A DNA stretch of 64,000 nt, taken from NCBI RefSeq assembly GCF_000830505.1, contig NZ_JXOK01000010.1:1-64000 (forward strand), written 5' to 3'. Each line of letters starts with the position of its first letter. Position 1 is the stretch's first letter. The notes under the pieces were generated by a model, which made no database searches, was not told the DNA's origin, and saw only the letters and a list, made by a program, of their open reading frames with translations. The stretch is from Vibrio mytili. Lineage in GTDB: Bacteria > Pseudomonadota > Gammaproteobacteria > Enterobacterales > Vibrionaceae. Of the stretch, positions 18,797-28,037 are shown in pieces. Both the position numbers and the translations under genes were made by a program.

Positions 18797-21193
18797 ATGA
18801 TGGTTCGCAGCTTTCTCATTGCCTTGGTTAGCGGGCTGCTTTGCATTCCATTTGCTATTGCAGATGAATTTCCAATACCAACGGATGTTTCCATTTTGGG
18901 GAAAACGCTCAATGTCAAAGGGTTTGTATCGGTTGAGGACGAAAACTATTGGGCGTTAGATGGCAATGACCTATTAGAAAAAACGCATCCCATCTTGGAG
19001 AAAACGGTTCATGATTTTATCGTACCTTACTTTGAAAATAATAAGGTTACGTCAGATCTCATTGAGCAAGTGGGGTGGAAAAGCCATTACGATTTAGACA
19101 ATCTTGTGGTGACCTTAGATATTCCGCTTGATGCCACTAAAGCACAAGATATTCACTTTACACCCCAGTATTCATCCCAACCACCTGATGGCTATACGCA
19201 AGTACAACCGAGCTTTTTTAGTGGTGTCATGAATGTTTACGCAACACATACGCAAAATATCAATAAACTGGATGAATTTACCGACAGTATTGCGCTCAGA
19301 ACCGCTATGACATTTGGTAGCGTGGTCTTTGAGGATGGCCACAGTTATTTCTATAGTAGCCAAGGTAGTACCCCGGGATTCCAGCGCGACGCGACGCGCA
19401 TTATGTACCAGACAGAAGATAAAAATAGCTTATTTCAGCTTGGTGATTACATTAGCCAAAGCGAAATCGTTAGTCTCGGTTCGGGTGATATATTTGGTCT
19501 CGCCTATTCACGTCAGCCCAGCTATCTTAACGGTTCTAGGCGTGGAAATAGCGTACCGATTTCTCTTGAAACTCCGTCTTTGGTTAGGGTGAGTATTAAC
19601 GGCGAAGAATACCGTACATTACGGCTTGCACCCGGCCAATATAACCTTCGTGATTTACCCGTTGATAGTGGAACCAATGAAATTAAGGTCGAGTTTGTCG
19701 ACCAAAATGGTATTTCGACTGAGCGATATCTTAATGTGGTAAACCGACCAGAACTGCTTTATTCAGGCGACGTTGAAGCCCAAGTTGTAGCAGGGGTAGA
19801 ACAAGAATATGTTGATGGAGCTAAAGAAATTTATAAAGAGCAGCCCGCAGCACAAGGAATGGTTGCGTATGGACTAAATCAATATTGGACCGCATCTCTT
19901 TGGGGAGAGTGGTTAGAAGAAGAGCAACAGTTTGGTTTGCTACAAAACGTGGCACTAGGTAACAGTTTTGTCACTTTGGATCTCAGTACAACCCAAAATA
20001 TGAACTCCGACTCGTATAAAGCTCTGACTTCCCTTTACTATCCCGACGTTTTATTTGGATTTTTGAAAGACATAAACCTTTCTCATAGTTATAACCAATA
20101 TTATTGGTCAAATGGAGGAGCCACGACGGACCAAAACCTCGGGTTTTCAACAGCCATTTACACGCCATCGGATTTTGGGTATTTATCATTTAGCTCGGGG
20201 ATTCGTTGGCGAGGAAACGCACACCAGCGCACTTATGCATCGATAAATTCCAGTTACCGTTTATTCAGTTCGTTGCGTGCAAGTCTCAACCTTCGTTGGG
20301 AAGACTCGGATGATGAACCCAATCAGTATAGCGCCTATCTTTCATTTTCGATGCCGCTTGGCTCCAGCGACTATAGCGTCGACTATACGACACGCTACAA
20401 CACAGAAGAAGACGAAATAGAATCTTCACTTTCGGCAAGTCGTTATGATATCGACAACTATTGGCGCGCTTCAGTCAACTTTGTTGATAAAGAATACGAT
20501 AGTGCTTCCCTGTCGTATCGAAATCGACATCCTAGAGCTAACTCGACTGTTAGATTGACATCCAGTAGGGAAACCTCAGGTGACCCGCTCAGAACAATGG
20601 AGGTTGGTGTAGAAACAGGCATCGCTTGGGCTGGAAGCAATGTTACCGTCACATCTCCTGTCAACAGTGGTTTTGCATTGGTCAGTTTATCAGAAGAATT
20701 TGAAAACTATGCGTTGACAAGAGACAAATACAACAGAGTCAAAATCGTTCCCAAGGAAGAAGCTTCTTCAAGCACGATACTTGTTCCTGTGTACAACAAT
20801 TCGCAACGTTTAATAAAAGTCAATTCAGAGAACCTAGACTTCAATGAAGAGCTCAAAGCGCAGAGGTATTCAGCATCTTCTGGTCTACGACAAGGTTCAG
20901 AGATTGTTCTTGATAAATTGTCTGGCTTCTTCGTGACAGGGCTGTTAGTCAACGATAAGTCACAACCATTAATTGATGTCGTCGGCGAGCTATCTTCCCC
21001 ATCAAGTAATGAAGCTTACCCTTTCTATACTGATGATTTTGGTCAGTTTGAGCTTGATATGGTTCCTGAAGGACAATACCTATTGAGCTTATACGGAGTT
21101 GACCATCTTCCTTATAAAGTCAATATACGAGAGAGTATGGCGCAAGAGGGCATCTTCATTGAACTGAACGAAATTCAGCTCCGTCATCAGTAA
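18797..21193 (+). CDS. Outer-membrane pilus usher
   Basis: 799 residues from ATG 18797, chosen because GAGGAG lies 4 bases upstream; the in-frame TTG at 18785 precedes that site. Signal peptide (cleavage near AIADEF), N-terminal chaperone-binding domain, then alternating amphipathic strands of a large beta-barrel with the plug-like region near residues 240-320 (VRVSINGEEYRTLRLAPGQY, LPVDSGTNEIKV). The C-terminal 90 residues form a small Ig/carboxypeptidase-regulatory-like domain (DDFGQFELDMVPEGQY). Known role: secretes and polymerises pilin across the outer membrane. It is the third gene of the operon. Confidence 0.88.
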   Translation: MMVRSFLIALVSGLLCIPFAIADEFPIPTDVSILGKTLNVKGFVSVEDENYWALDGNDLLEKTHPILEKTVHDFIVPYFENNKVTSDLIEQVGWKSHYDLDNLVVTLDIPLDATKAQDIHFTPQYSSQPPDGYTQVQPSFFSGVMNVYATHTQNINKLDEFTDSIALRTAMTFGSVVFEDGHSYFYSSQGSTPGFQRDATRIMYQTEDKNSLFQLGDYISQSEIVSLGSGDIFGLAYSRQPSYLNGSRRGNSVPISLETPSLVRVSINGEEYRTLRLAPGQYNLRDLPVDSGTNEIKVEFVDQNGISTERYLNVVNRPELLYSGDVEAQVVAGVEQEYVDGAKEIYKEQPAAQGMVAYGLNQYWTASLWGEWLEEEQQFGLLQNVALGNSFVTLDLSTTQNMNSDSYKALTSLYYPDVLFGFLKDINLSHSYNQYYWSNGGATTDQNLGFSTAIYTPSDFGYLSFSSGIRWRGNAHQRTYASINSSYRLFSSLRASLNLRWEDSDDEPNQYSAYLSFSMPLGSSDYSVDYTTRYNTEEDEIESSLSASRYDIDNYWRASVNFVDKEYDSASLSYRNRHPRANSTVRLTSSRETSGDPLRTMEVGVETGIAWAGSNVTVTSPVNSGFALVSLSEEFENYALTRDKYNRVKIVPKEEASSSTILVPVYNNSQRLIKVNSENLDFNEELKAQRYSASSGLRQGSEIVLDKLSGFFVTGLLVNDKSQPLIDVVGELSSPSSNEAYPFYTDDFGQFELDMVPEGQYLLSLYGVDHLPYKVNIRESMAQEGIFIELNEIQLRHQ

Positions 21194-21200
21194 GAAGTAT

Positions 21201-21219
21201 AGAAGCTCCCCGAGCTTCT
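21201..21219. other. Hairpin after usher gene
   Basis: Perfect 8-bp stem AGAAGCTC / GAGCTTCT with a CCC loop, 7 bases after the usher stop. There is no T run on either exit side, so it is more likely an RNA-stabilising or boundary hairpin than a classical intrinsic terminator. Confidence 0.5.
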
Positions 21220-21312
21220 AAAACTAAGACGTTAGGGGGGGAAATGATAGTGTTTGACTGAAAAGTTTGACGCTTGTTGTTTTGGATTCCGTCGACTAAA
21301 AAGTTTTTAGGA

Positions 21313-21340
21313 CCCTAAAACCTAGGATCCTAAACCTTTA
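21313..21340. repeat. CCTAGG palindromic repeat, right flank of pilus module
   Basis: CCTAGGATCCTAAACCT at 21321-21337 is, read on the reverse strand, nearly the same as AGGTTATAGGATCCTAGG at 16268. An adjacent TAGGACCC word repeats the theme. It lies directly before the mgsA stop (convergent side). Confidence 0.65.
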
Positions 21341-21345
21341 CTGTT

Positions 21346-21801
21346 CTATGTTCTTTCCGCTAAGTAGGCTTCGTAATCCGGCACTTCAATATCGACTTCT
21401 TGTTGGATCAATGGTGAGTTAAACAAGAACTTGGCGGTTGCGCGGTTAGTCGCGACTGGAATATTCCATACGCTCGCAATACGAAGTAGGGCTTTTACGT
21501 CTGGATCATGAGGAACGGCATTGAGTGGATCCCAGAAAAAGATAAGCACGTCAATTTTTCCTTCAGAGATCAGAGCGCCAAGTTGTTGGTCGCCGCCCAT
21601 TGGGCCACTGATCATGCTTTTTATCGCCAAGCCTGTCTCTTTGCTTAGCATGTGACCAGTTGTCCCTGTCGCGTACAAAAAATGCCCCTGAAGCTTTTCT
21701 TTGTTCTCTTTCACCCAACGAAGTAGCTCCGGTTTATAGTTGTCGTGGGCGACTAACGCGATGTGTTTATTTGCAGGCATGGTACGAGTTGTTTTTTGCA
21801 T
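21346..21801 (-). CDS. mgsA: Methylglyoxal synthase
   Basis: 151 residues from ATG 21801; the TTG one codon upstream is not needed. It converts dihydroxyacetone phosphate to methylglyoxal and phosphate in the cytosol, bypassing lower glycolysis when sugar phosphates build up. Family hallmarks visible: ALVAHDNYK near the start, the substrate loop [17 protein letters not shown] with its catalytic Asp, FFWDPL, and [11 protein letters not shown] carrying the catalytic His. Length equals the E. coli enzyme (152). It normally neighbours helD, and here faces the pilus module. Confidence 0.95.
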   Translation of the reverse strand: MQKTTRTMPANKHIALVAHDNYKPELLRWVKENKEKLQGHFLYATGTTGHMLSKETGLAIKSMISGPMGGDQQLGALISEGKIDVLIFFWDPLNAVPHDPDVKALLRIASVWNIPVATNRATAKFLFNSPLIQQEVDIEVPDYEAYLAERT

Positions 21802-21858
21802 CAAGTTATTTCCAGTTATTCGTTTTTATCTGAAGTTATCAAACACTTTTTTTCTTCA

Positions 21859-22914
21859 TCAATCAACAGGATTTACGCTGAAAGTTGGTCGATATGCGGA
21901 TGGAGATAACGATTCTTCAATCGTGTCGGTGTGAAGAGTATTTGGTGTTAGCGGAGAAATCTTGGGGACCGCTTTTTTATCATAGGGTTGGCTGCGCAAA
22001 TAATGCATCGCCTGAGTTACTACGAGGCGACCTTGTAGAACCATCTTGTCTGTCGCAGCGAAAAGCACTTTTTTTCGCAATAATCCACGGTAAACACCAT
22101 GACTCAGGTAAACGGACACCAGTCCAAGCTGATTGCTCTTGTTCGCATGACGAACCTCGCTGATAGCGGCTTCTATAGCAACAGCGCTGCCTACAATATA
22201 TTGAGCATTGCCTGAATCAATGACGCGTTGGACTAGATTACGTTGTAACTCTTTATCATTGTCTGCCCAGTAGGACTCAACGATATGAACGTCGCTGCCC
22301 TTTAGTGCGGCATAAAGGCCGGCTGCAACCGGCTTAGTTCCACCGCGAGTTCGAGGGCCGAGGAGTAAAGCGACATTGGTTTCTCCTGAACCTTTTGGGT
22401 GTTTATTAGCCAAATACTTACCAGCTTCAAACCCCATCCAATACCAATCAACGCCTACCGTTCCTTTGAGCAGATGCGCTTGCTTTTCGTCTAGGTTGAG
22501 TTGGTTTACTAGCGCAAAAACGGGCGTCTCACCTACCCAATGATCCAAGTTATGCTGATAAGCGTCAGGATCGACCGTACCGAGAATAATAGCATCTGCT
22601 CCCCACTCAACACAGGTTGCGAGCTGCTTTTCTTGTCGAGCTTTGTTTGGGTAACCACCAGATTCTAAGACTCTCAAGCTAACATTGTGCTTTTTTGCTT
22701 CCGTCACCATTCCATAGTTAACGGATAACCAATATGAGTCTTTTAAGTGAGGATAAATCGCACAGATTCGCTCTTTGTGGCTTGACTCTTCTGCTACGGC
22801 TATCGTCGTGAATACGGGGCCGAGTATAAAAGCACATAGCGTCAATCGCTTAACAAAGGAATGCGCGTATAAAAAGAAGGTATTGATAAGCATAGAGTAA
22901 AGTTGATTAACCAT
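21859..22914 (-). CDS. torT: Periplasmic TMAO-sensing protein TorT
   Basis: 351 residues with an N-terminal hydrophobic export segment (cleavage near AVAEES, about residue 42; the N-terminus is long, so an internal start such as Met8 is possible). The rest is a periplasmic binding protein fold: YPHLKDSYWLSVNYGM, GADAIILGTV, LLLGPRTRGG, YIVGSAVAIEAA. This fits TorT, the periplasmic protein that binds trimethylamine N-oxide and activates the TorS sensor kinase. torS, torR and the TMAO reductase genes are not in the window. It is transcribed in the same direction as mgsA and is 2.7 kb from dmsABC. Confidence 0.85.
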   Translation of the reverse strand: MVNQLYSMLINTFFLYAHSFVKRLTLCAFILGPVFTTIAVAEESSHKERICAIYPHLKDSYWLSVNYGMVTEAKKHNVSLRVLESGGYPNKARQEKQLATCVEWGADAIILGTVDPDAYQHNLDHWVGETPVFALVNQLNLDEKQAHLLKGTVGVDWYWMGFEAGKYLANKHPKGSGETNVALLLGPRTRGGTKPVAAGLYAALKGSDVHIVESYWADNDKELQRNLVQRVIDSGNAQYIVGSAVAIEAAISEVRHANKSNQLGLVSVYLSHGVYRGLLRKKVLFAATDKMVLQGRLVVTQAMHYLRSQPYDKKAVPKISPLTPNTLHTDTIEESLSPSAYRPTFSVNPVD

Positions 22915-22927
22915 TACGGCTGTATAC

Positions 22928-22944
22928 TGGGTAGTATATACCCA
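22928..22944. repeat. Short TGGGTA/TACCCA inverted repeat upstream of torT
   Basis: TGGGTA, 5-base spacer, TACCCA, 14 bases before the torT start. It shares its arms with the hairpins at 31203 and 49052, suggesting one dispersed element family. Confidence 0.5.
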
Positions 22945-23102
22945 AATCGCTGTAATATGTAGAAACTAGAACATCGCTAGTCGACACTGGATTTCAACTT
23001 CTAAAGACAGGTAGTATGATAGTCCTTGAACATACATTCAGTTGGATAACGGTGATGTCACCCGAGTTCCAGATCCGAAATGAGTACAGAGGGCCCTAGT
23101 TT

Positions 23103-24242
23103 ATGGCTAATATATGCTGGAATGATTTTCGTCAAACGCTGCATCAATTTCCTGAGTTGTCTAATCAAGAGTGTGCAACCGCGCAACGTATCGTTGAGCA
23201 ATTTTCTCAATTCTCTCCAGATAGGGTGATGACTGGGCTCGGTGGGCATGGTATTGCATTCGTTTATCAAGGCATGAGTCCGGGCCCGACCACATTAATT
23301 CGATGTGAGCTTGATGCTTTACCCATCGAAGAAACAAATACTTTCGCTCATCGCTCTGTCCACCAAGGAGTATCACATAAATGTGGGCACGATGGACATA
23401 TGGCGATTGTATCATCGTTGGGGGAGTTTCTGAGTACGCAGCGACCAGAAAAAGGGCGGGTTGTACTTGCTTTTCAGCCTGCTGAAGAGACTGGTGAAGG
23501 GGCAATTAATATGGTGAATGCCCCCGAGTTCTCTGAACTTATGCCTGATTTCGCTTTTGCTCTGCACAATTACCCTAGTTTGCCCTTGGGGCATGTAGCC
23601 GTTAAAGCAGGCCCTTTCAATTGCGCTTCTCGTGGACTGGTCATTCGTTTGATGGGCAAAACCTCCCACGCTGCACATCCAGAAAACGGCATCAGCCCTG
23701 CTATAGCAATGTGCGATATTATTAAGGAATTGAATGTGTTGCCGGGCACTCTCGATGAGCGGTGCTGGGTCACCGTCATTCATGCCAAATTGGGTGAAGT
23801 GGCGTTTGGTACCGCACCTGGAGAGGCGGTGGTGATGGCAACACTGCGAAGCGAAAGTAACGGTGCAATGGAAACCTTGGTTGAAGCTGCAACCGCTTTA
23901 GCGAAAGAAAGCGCAGAACGTCATGGTTTGAGTTGGGATCTTGAGTGGCAGGATGTTTTCCAAGCTAGTGTGAATTCAGAGTTAGGCTGTGAACTGGTTG
24001 TACAAGCCTGCCAGGATACTAACACGCCTTGCACGATACTCGATGAGCCGATGCGTTGGTCAGAAGATTTTGGGCAGTTTACCGCTGTGGCGAAGCAAGG
24101 CGCGATGTTTGTTCTCGGCTCGGGTCAGAATAGCCCGCAGTTACACAACCCGGATTATGATTTTCCTGATGAACTCACTCCGGTAGGGCGAGCAATATTC
24201 GCTAGTCTTATTGAAAAGATTAATGGTGTCGTCGATACTTGA
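23103..24242 (+). CDS. M20-family amidohydrolase (hippurate hydrolase/AbgB-like)
   Basis: 379 residues, cytosolic. M20D peptidase fold with the dinuclear metal site visible: CGHDGH near residues 94-99, EETGEG near 135, HNYPSLP near 160, and the lid-domain SHAAHPENG. Enzymes of this group hydrolyse N-acyl or N-carbamoyl amino acids and aminobenzoyl-glutamate-like amides; the exact substrate cannot be told. It is divergent from torT and convergent with the napF-like gene. It could deacylate N-acetyl amino acids such as those made by the dgcN/dgcA module 10 kb away, but that link is speculation. Confidence 0.85.
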   Translation: MANICWNDFRQTLHQFPELSNQECATAQRIVEQFSQFSPDRVMTGLGGHGIAFVYQGMSPGPTTLIRCELDALPIEETNTFAHRSVHQGVSHKCGHDGHMAIVSSLGEFLSTQRPEKGRVVLAFQPAEETGEGAINMVNAPEFSELMPDFAFALHNYPSLPLGHVAVKAGPFNCASRGLVIRLMGKTSHAAHPENGISPAIAMCDIIKELNVLPGTLDERCWVTVIHAKLGEVAFGTAPGEAVVMATLRSESNGAMETLVEAATALAKESAERHGLSWDLEWQDVFQASVNSELGCELVVQACQDTNTPCTILDEPMRWSEDFGQFTAVAKQGAMFVLGSGQNSPQLHNPDYDFPDELTPVGRAIFASLIEKINGVVDT

Positions 24243-24286
24243 CTGGCTACTTGGACGATAGAGTTATTGTTAAGAAAGTCGTCAGA

Positions 24287-24805
24287 TTAGTTTTGTTTGT
24301 TATACAACTGCATAGTGATAGCGCTGACATAACATTGGGGACGGCACTGCCCGCAACCATTGCATAATTCATTGTTAATTTCTGGAAGTTCGTCGGTTTG
24401 AATCGTAATGGCCGATTGAGGACAGGACGCCGCGCATTGCTGGCATTCCATTTGAAGGTAATTGTTACAGTCTTGTGCAAAGTGCGGACGCAAATTAATA
24501 TCCAATTCTACGCATGCGTTAAGTGCATCGGTGGGACAAGCATCAATACATTCGCCACATAAACTGCACTCATTATAATCCAGATTGAGTTGAGCTAGAT
24601 GATCAGACAGCTCAATCACGCTATTCGAGCAAGCTTTGACACATTCTCCACAGCCATCACAAAGGCGAATAAACAGCACCTCGTCGACCGCACGAGGTGG
24701 ACGTGCGACTGAGCGAGGCGTCACTTCCTGCTGTTGCAGATCTTTGACTGGTTGTCTAAATCGACCCAAAAAACCGCGTCGACTGCTGTCTATCTGTTCA
24801 TTCAT
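24287..24805 (-). CDS. napF: NapF-like iron-sulfur protein
   Basis: 172 residues. SRRGFLGRF near the N-terminus mirrors the SRRG start of E. coli NapF. Three ferredoxin-type cysteine clusters follow: CDGCGECVKAC, CSLCGECIDAC, and a C-terminal CNGCGQCRPQC, with an extra CxxCxxxC-like QCQQCAASCP element. NapF is a cytoplasmic [4Fe-4S] protein that helps mature molybdoenzymes of anaerobic respiration. It lies 8 bases after the chaperone gene, so the two form an operon running away from dmsABC; here it probably serves DMSO reductase (inference). Confidence 0.85.
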   Translation of the reverse strand: MNEQIDSSRRGFLGRFRQPVKDLQQQEVTPRSVARPPRAVDEVLFIRLCDGCGECVKACSNSVIELSDHLAQLNLDYNECSLCGECIDACPTDALNACVELDINLRPHFAQDCNNYLQMECQQCAASCPQSAITIQTDELPEINNELCNGCGQCRPQCYVSAITMQLYNKQN

Positions 24806-24813
24806 CTTGTCAT

Positions 24814-25389
24814 TTATCGCTGGGTATAGAGTTTTTTCTCTGTGACGTTAATGCCGTTTTGTTTAACCACGTTTTGTAGCCAAGTTGACGCGTCGTTTGC
24901 GAGATGTTGATAAAACGTATTCGGTGCCTGCTGCTGTAACTGTTCAAGATAGGCATTGGCCCAAGGCATCAAATGCTCACCAATCAATTCAAAAGCGGCG
25001 TCTTTGTTGCCCTGTTCCAACAAATAAGCACAGGCTAATAGCATGAGCCCAAACTGATCTTCTGGCTCTCTTTGACCTGAGTCTAAACATAAACCATGTG
25101 CCTGAAGAAAGAGTCGATATTGAACATTAGATTCCCCAAATAGCACCTGCTCTTTGTCTAAGTAGACCGATCCCCAAGGTGGGACTGGCATGGTTCCGAT
25201 CCCTTCGAATAGCACGCTAAAGTCGTGCTCAAGTTGCTCAGGCGCTAAAGAAACTAGAGCGTCAAGTGTGAGCGGGCGAAGGACGTTTTCTTCGGTCAAT
25301 GCGCTCACAATTTCAATCGATTCTGTTTTGCTTCGTTTTTCGTAAAACAGTGTGCCTAATAATTTTAACGTATGGATAATCATTATCAT
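24814..25389 (-). CDS. TorD/DmsD-family redox enzyme maturation chaperone
   Basis: 191 residues, all-helical, no signal peptide. The central PPWGSVYLDKEQVLFGES stretch and the later DQFGLMLLACAYLLEQG followed by HLMPWANAYLEQL are characteristic of the TorD/DmsD/NarJ chaperones, which bind the twin-arginine leader of a molybdoenzyme until cofactor is inserted. Its position divergent to dmsA, 192 bases away, makes DmsA the likely client. Start taken at ATG 25389; the second Met two codons later is possible. Confidence 0.85.
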   Translation of the reverse strand: MIMIIHTLKLLGTLFYEKRSKTESIEIVSALTEENVLRPLTLDALVSLAPEQLEHDFSVLFEGIGTMPVPPWGSVYLDKEQVLFGESNVQYRLFLQAHGLCLDSGQREPEDQFGLMLLACAYLLEQGNKDAAFELIGEHLMPWANAYLEQLQQQAPNTFYQHLANDASTWLQNVVKQNGINVTEKKLYTQR

Positions 25390-25488
25390 TTCAATAAATT
25401 AGCATTGTCGAATAATAAAATGATTGTTTCATACACGACACAAAATGCATCTAAAAATTGCCGAATTACAACTAAATTTGGTGTTGAT

Positions 25489-25502
25489 TTGATTGGAATC
25501 AA
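25489..25502. promoter_or_regulatory. FNR box in dms divergent promoter region
   Basis: TTGATTGGAATCAA is a perfect match to the FNR consensus TTGAT-N4-ATCAA. It is centred at 25495.5, about 86 bases before the dmsA start. A weak -10-like TCAAAT at 25524-25529 would place transcription start about 41 bases downstream of the centre, the usual class II spacing. It implies anaerobic activation of dmsABC and perhaps of the divergent chaperone/napF pair. Confidence 0.8.
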
Positions 25503-25581
25503 TAGTGAATTGAGTCGCGATTTTCAAATTGGAGTTTTAACCCTAAAGTGTTATGTGCAAGCAATGTTAAGGCATACAATT

Positions 25582-28026
25582 ATGACAAAGAGCAAACAAC
25601 AATCGGAGCTATTGAACCTGACTCGTCGTGGTTTCATCAAAGCGAGTTCCTCGGTGGCGAGCGTAGCAGCGTTAGCCAGCGGCATTAGCTTACCATTCAA
25701 GTCCAATTCGGTCAGTGCTGCTGAACCTACTCAAAGTGAAGAAAAAGTGATTTGGAGTGCATGTACCGTAAACTGTGGATCTCGCTGCCCACTGCGGATG
25801 CATGTACAAAATGGCGAAATCAAATACGTGGAAACCGATAATACTGGTGACGATGTCTTTGGTGACAGTCCACAAGTAAGAGCCTGTCTGCGTGGGCGTT
25901 CAATGCGTCGCCGAGTCTATAATCCTGATCGACTAAAATACCCAATGAAGCGAGTAGGTAAACGCGGTGAAGGCAAGTTCAAGCGCATTAGCTGGGATGA
26001 AGCGTACGATGAAATCGCAACCACGATGCAGCGTCTTATTAAAGACTATGGTAATGATTCGATCTACCTAAACTACGGTACAGGGACGCTGGGTGGTACA
26101 GTGACTAAGTCTTGGCCGCCTGCGTCCACATTGATTGCCCGTATGATGAATTTATGCGGTGGCTACTTAAATCACTATGGAGACTATTCAACCGCACAAA
26201 TCGCCGAAGGCTTAAGCCACACGTATGGTGGTTGGGCGCTGAATAACTCCTTCTCCGATCTAGCAAACGCGAAGCTGAATATCCAGTTTGGTAATAACCC
26301 AGCGGAAACGCGGATGTCGGGTGGTGGTTTGATTCACCATTATGTCGAAAGCAAAAATAAATCCAATGTTCGCACTATCATTATTGATCCTCGTTACACC
26401 GACACCGCGGGTGGACGTGAAGATCAATGGATTCCTATTCGTCCATCTACCGACGCTGCGTTGGTCGCGGGTTTGGCACATGTGTTAATCACAGAGGATT
26501 ATGTAGACCAAGCTTTCTTAGACAAATATTGTGTTGGGTACGATGAAAAAACACTGCCTGCTTCAGCACCTAAAAACAGTGACTATAAGTCTTACATCTT
26601 AGGACTTGGCGAAGATGGCGTAGAGAAAACTCCTGCATGGGCATCAAAGATCACTGGTATTCCAGTCGACACGATCATCAAGCTTGGCCGAGAAATGGGC
26701 GCGAACAAACCGTGTGCCATTCACCAAGGCTGGGGATTGCAGCGTACGGCAAACGGTGAATTAGCGTCACGTGCAATCGCAATGTTGTCACTGCTCACAG
26801 GTTCCGTCGGCGTGTCTGGTGGTTCGACTGGTGCGCGTGAAAGTGATATCAATATTCCGTTCGTGCGCTTTCCCACCGTGCCTAACCCAGTTAAAACCTC
26901 GATTTCGATGTTCTTGTGGACAGATGCGATCTATCGCCATCACGAAATGACGGATAAAACTGATGGTGTTCGCGGTGCCGAACGTTTGGCGAATCCAATC
27001 AAAATGATTTGGAACTACGCAGGTAACTGTCTGATTAACCAACATGCGCAGATCAACCGCACGCACGAAATCTTACAAGACGATAAAGCGTGTGAAATGA
27101 TTGTGGTGATCGACAACCACATGACCTCATCAGCGAAATACGCAGACATCATCTTGCCTGATTTGACGACGTCTGAGCAAGAAGATTGGGCAATGGACGG
27201 TAAAGCATCTAATGCGCCTTACTTTATCTATGCACAACAAGCTATCGAGCCACAGTTCGAAGCGAAAAGCATTTATGAAATGTGTTCGCAAATCGCCAAA
27301 CGAATGGGCGTGGGTGAAGCCTTTACTGAGGGCCGCACGCAACATGAGTGGATAGAACACTTGTATGCGGAGACCCGCAAGCTCGATCCGTCACTACCAA
27401 CCTTTGAAAAAATGAAAGAGTTAGGGATCTATAAGCGTCAGTATCAACGTGATTATGTTGCTTACGAAGATTTCCGCAAAGACCCAGAAGCTAACCCGCT
27501 GACAACACCAAGCGGCAAGATAGAAATCTACTCAGAAGAACTGGCTAGACGGGCGCAAGAGTGGACACTTAAAGAAGATGAAGTGATTCACCCATTACCA
27601 GTCTATGTTGATTCGTTTGAAGGACACAATGACCCATTGACCGACAAGTATCCATTACAACTGACGGGCTTCCACTTCAAAGCACGTTGTCACTCAACCT
27701 ACGGCAACGTTGCTTTGCTTAAAGCTGCGGCACGTCAGGAAGTCTGGATTAACCCGATTGATGCGCAAGCCCGAGGCATTAAAAATGGCGATATGGTGAG
27801 CATCTTCAACGATCGTGGGGAAGTGCATATTCCTGCCAAAGTCACGCCACGTATATTACCGCATGTTGTCGCATTAGGAGAGGGAGCATGGTATTCCCCA
27901 GATGGTCAGAAAATCGATCATGCAGGGTCTATCAATGTATTAACCACGCAGCGTCCGAGCCCACTAGCGAAAGGCAACCCTCAACACACCAACTTGGTGG
28001 AAATTAAACTGGCAAATAAGGCATAA
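25582..28026 (+). CDS. dmsA: DMSO reductase catalytic subunit A
   Basis: 814 residues from ATG 25582, identical in length to E. coli DmsA; AAGG lies upstream and the longer frame from 25372 would run through the promoter. Twin-arginine leader RRGFIKAS (Arg15-Arg16). The [4Fe-4S] site is Cys61, 65, 69 and 102; the molybdenum ligand is probably Ser203 in GDYS. Long near-identities to E. coli DmsA are evident, for example around WSACTVNCGSRCPLRMH and the C-terminal LTTQRPSPLAKGNP. It reduces dimethyl sulfoxide and some amine oxides at the periplasmic face using menaquinol electrons passed through DmsC and DmsB. Confidence 0.97.
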   Translation: MTKSKQQSELLNLTRRGFIKASSSVASVAALASGISLPFKSNSVSAAEPTQSEEKVIWSACTVNCGSRCPLRMHVQNGEIKYVETDNTGDDVFGDSPQVRACLRGRSMRRRVYNPDRLKYPMKRVGKRGEGKFKRISWDEAYDEIATTMQRLIKDYGNDSIYLNYGTGTLGGTVTKSWPPASTLIARMMNLCGGYLNHYGDYSTAQIAEGLSHTYGGWALNNSFSDLANAKLNIQFGNNPAETRMSGGGLIHHYVESKNKSNVRTIIIDPRYTDTAGGREDQWIPIRPSTDAALVAGLAHVLITEDYVDQAFLDKYCVGYDEKTLPASAPKNSDYKSYILGLGEDGVEKTPAWASKITGIPVDTIIKLGREMGANKPCAIHQGWGLQRTANGELASRAIAMLSLLTGSVGVSGGSTGARESDINIPFVRFPTVPNPVKTSISMFLWTDAIYRHHEMTDKTDGVRGAERLANPIKMIWNYAGNCLINQHAQINRTHEILQDDKACEMIVVIDNHMTSSAKYADIILPDLTTSEQEDWAMDGKASNAPYFIYAQQAIEPQFEAKSIYEMCSQIAKRMGVGEAFTEGRTQHEWIEHLYAETRKLDPSLPTFEKMKELGIYKRQYQRDYVAYEDFRKDPEANPLTTPSGKIEIYSEELARRAQEWTLKEDEVIHPLPVYVDSFEGHNDPLTDKYPLQLTGFHFKARCHSTYGNVALLKAAARQEVWINPIDAQARGIKNGDMVSIFNDRGEVHIPAKVTPRILPHVVALGEGAWYSPDGQKIDHAGSINVLTTQRPSPLAKGNPQHTNLVEIKLANKA

Positions 28027-28037
28027 GGTAGGTTGGA

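Noticed and set aside
21201..21219. Hairpin after usher as an intrinsic terminator
   Set aside because: Stem is perfect but no T run follows on either exit strand; kept as a hairpin of unknown use.
25372..25581. N-terminal extension of the dmsA reading frame by 70 codons
   Set aside because: It covers the FNR box and overlaps the divergent chaperone start. ATG 25582 with AAGG upstream gives the exact E. coli DmsA length and a proper twin-arginine leader.
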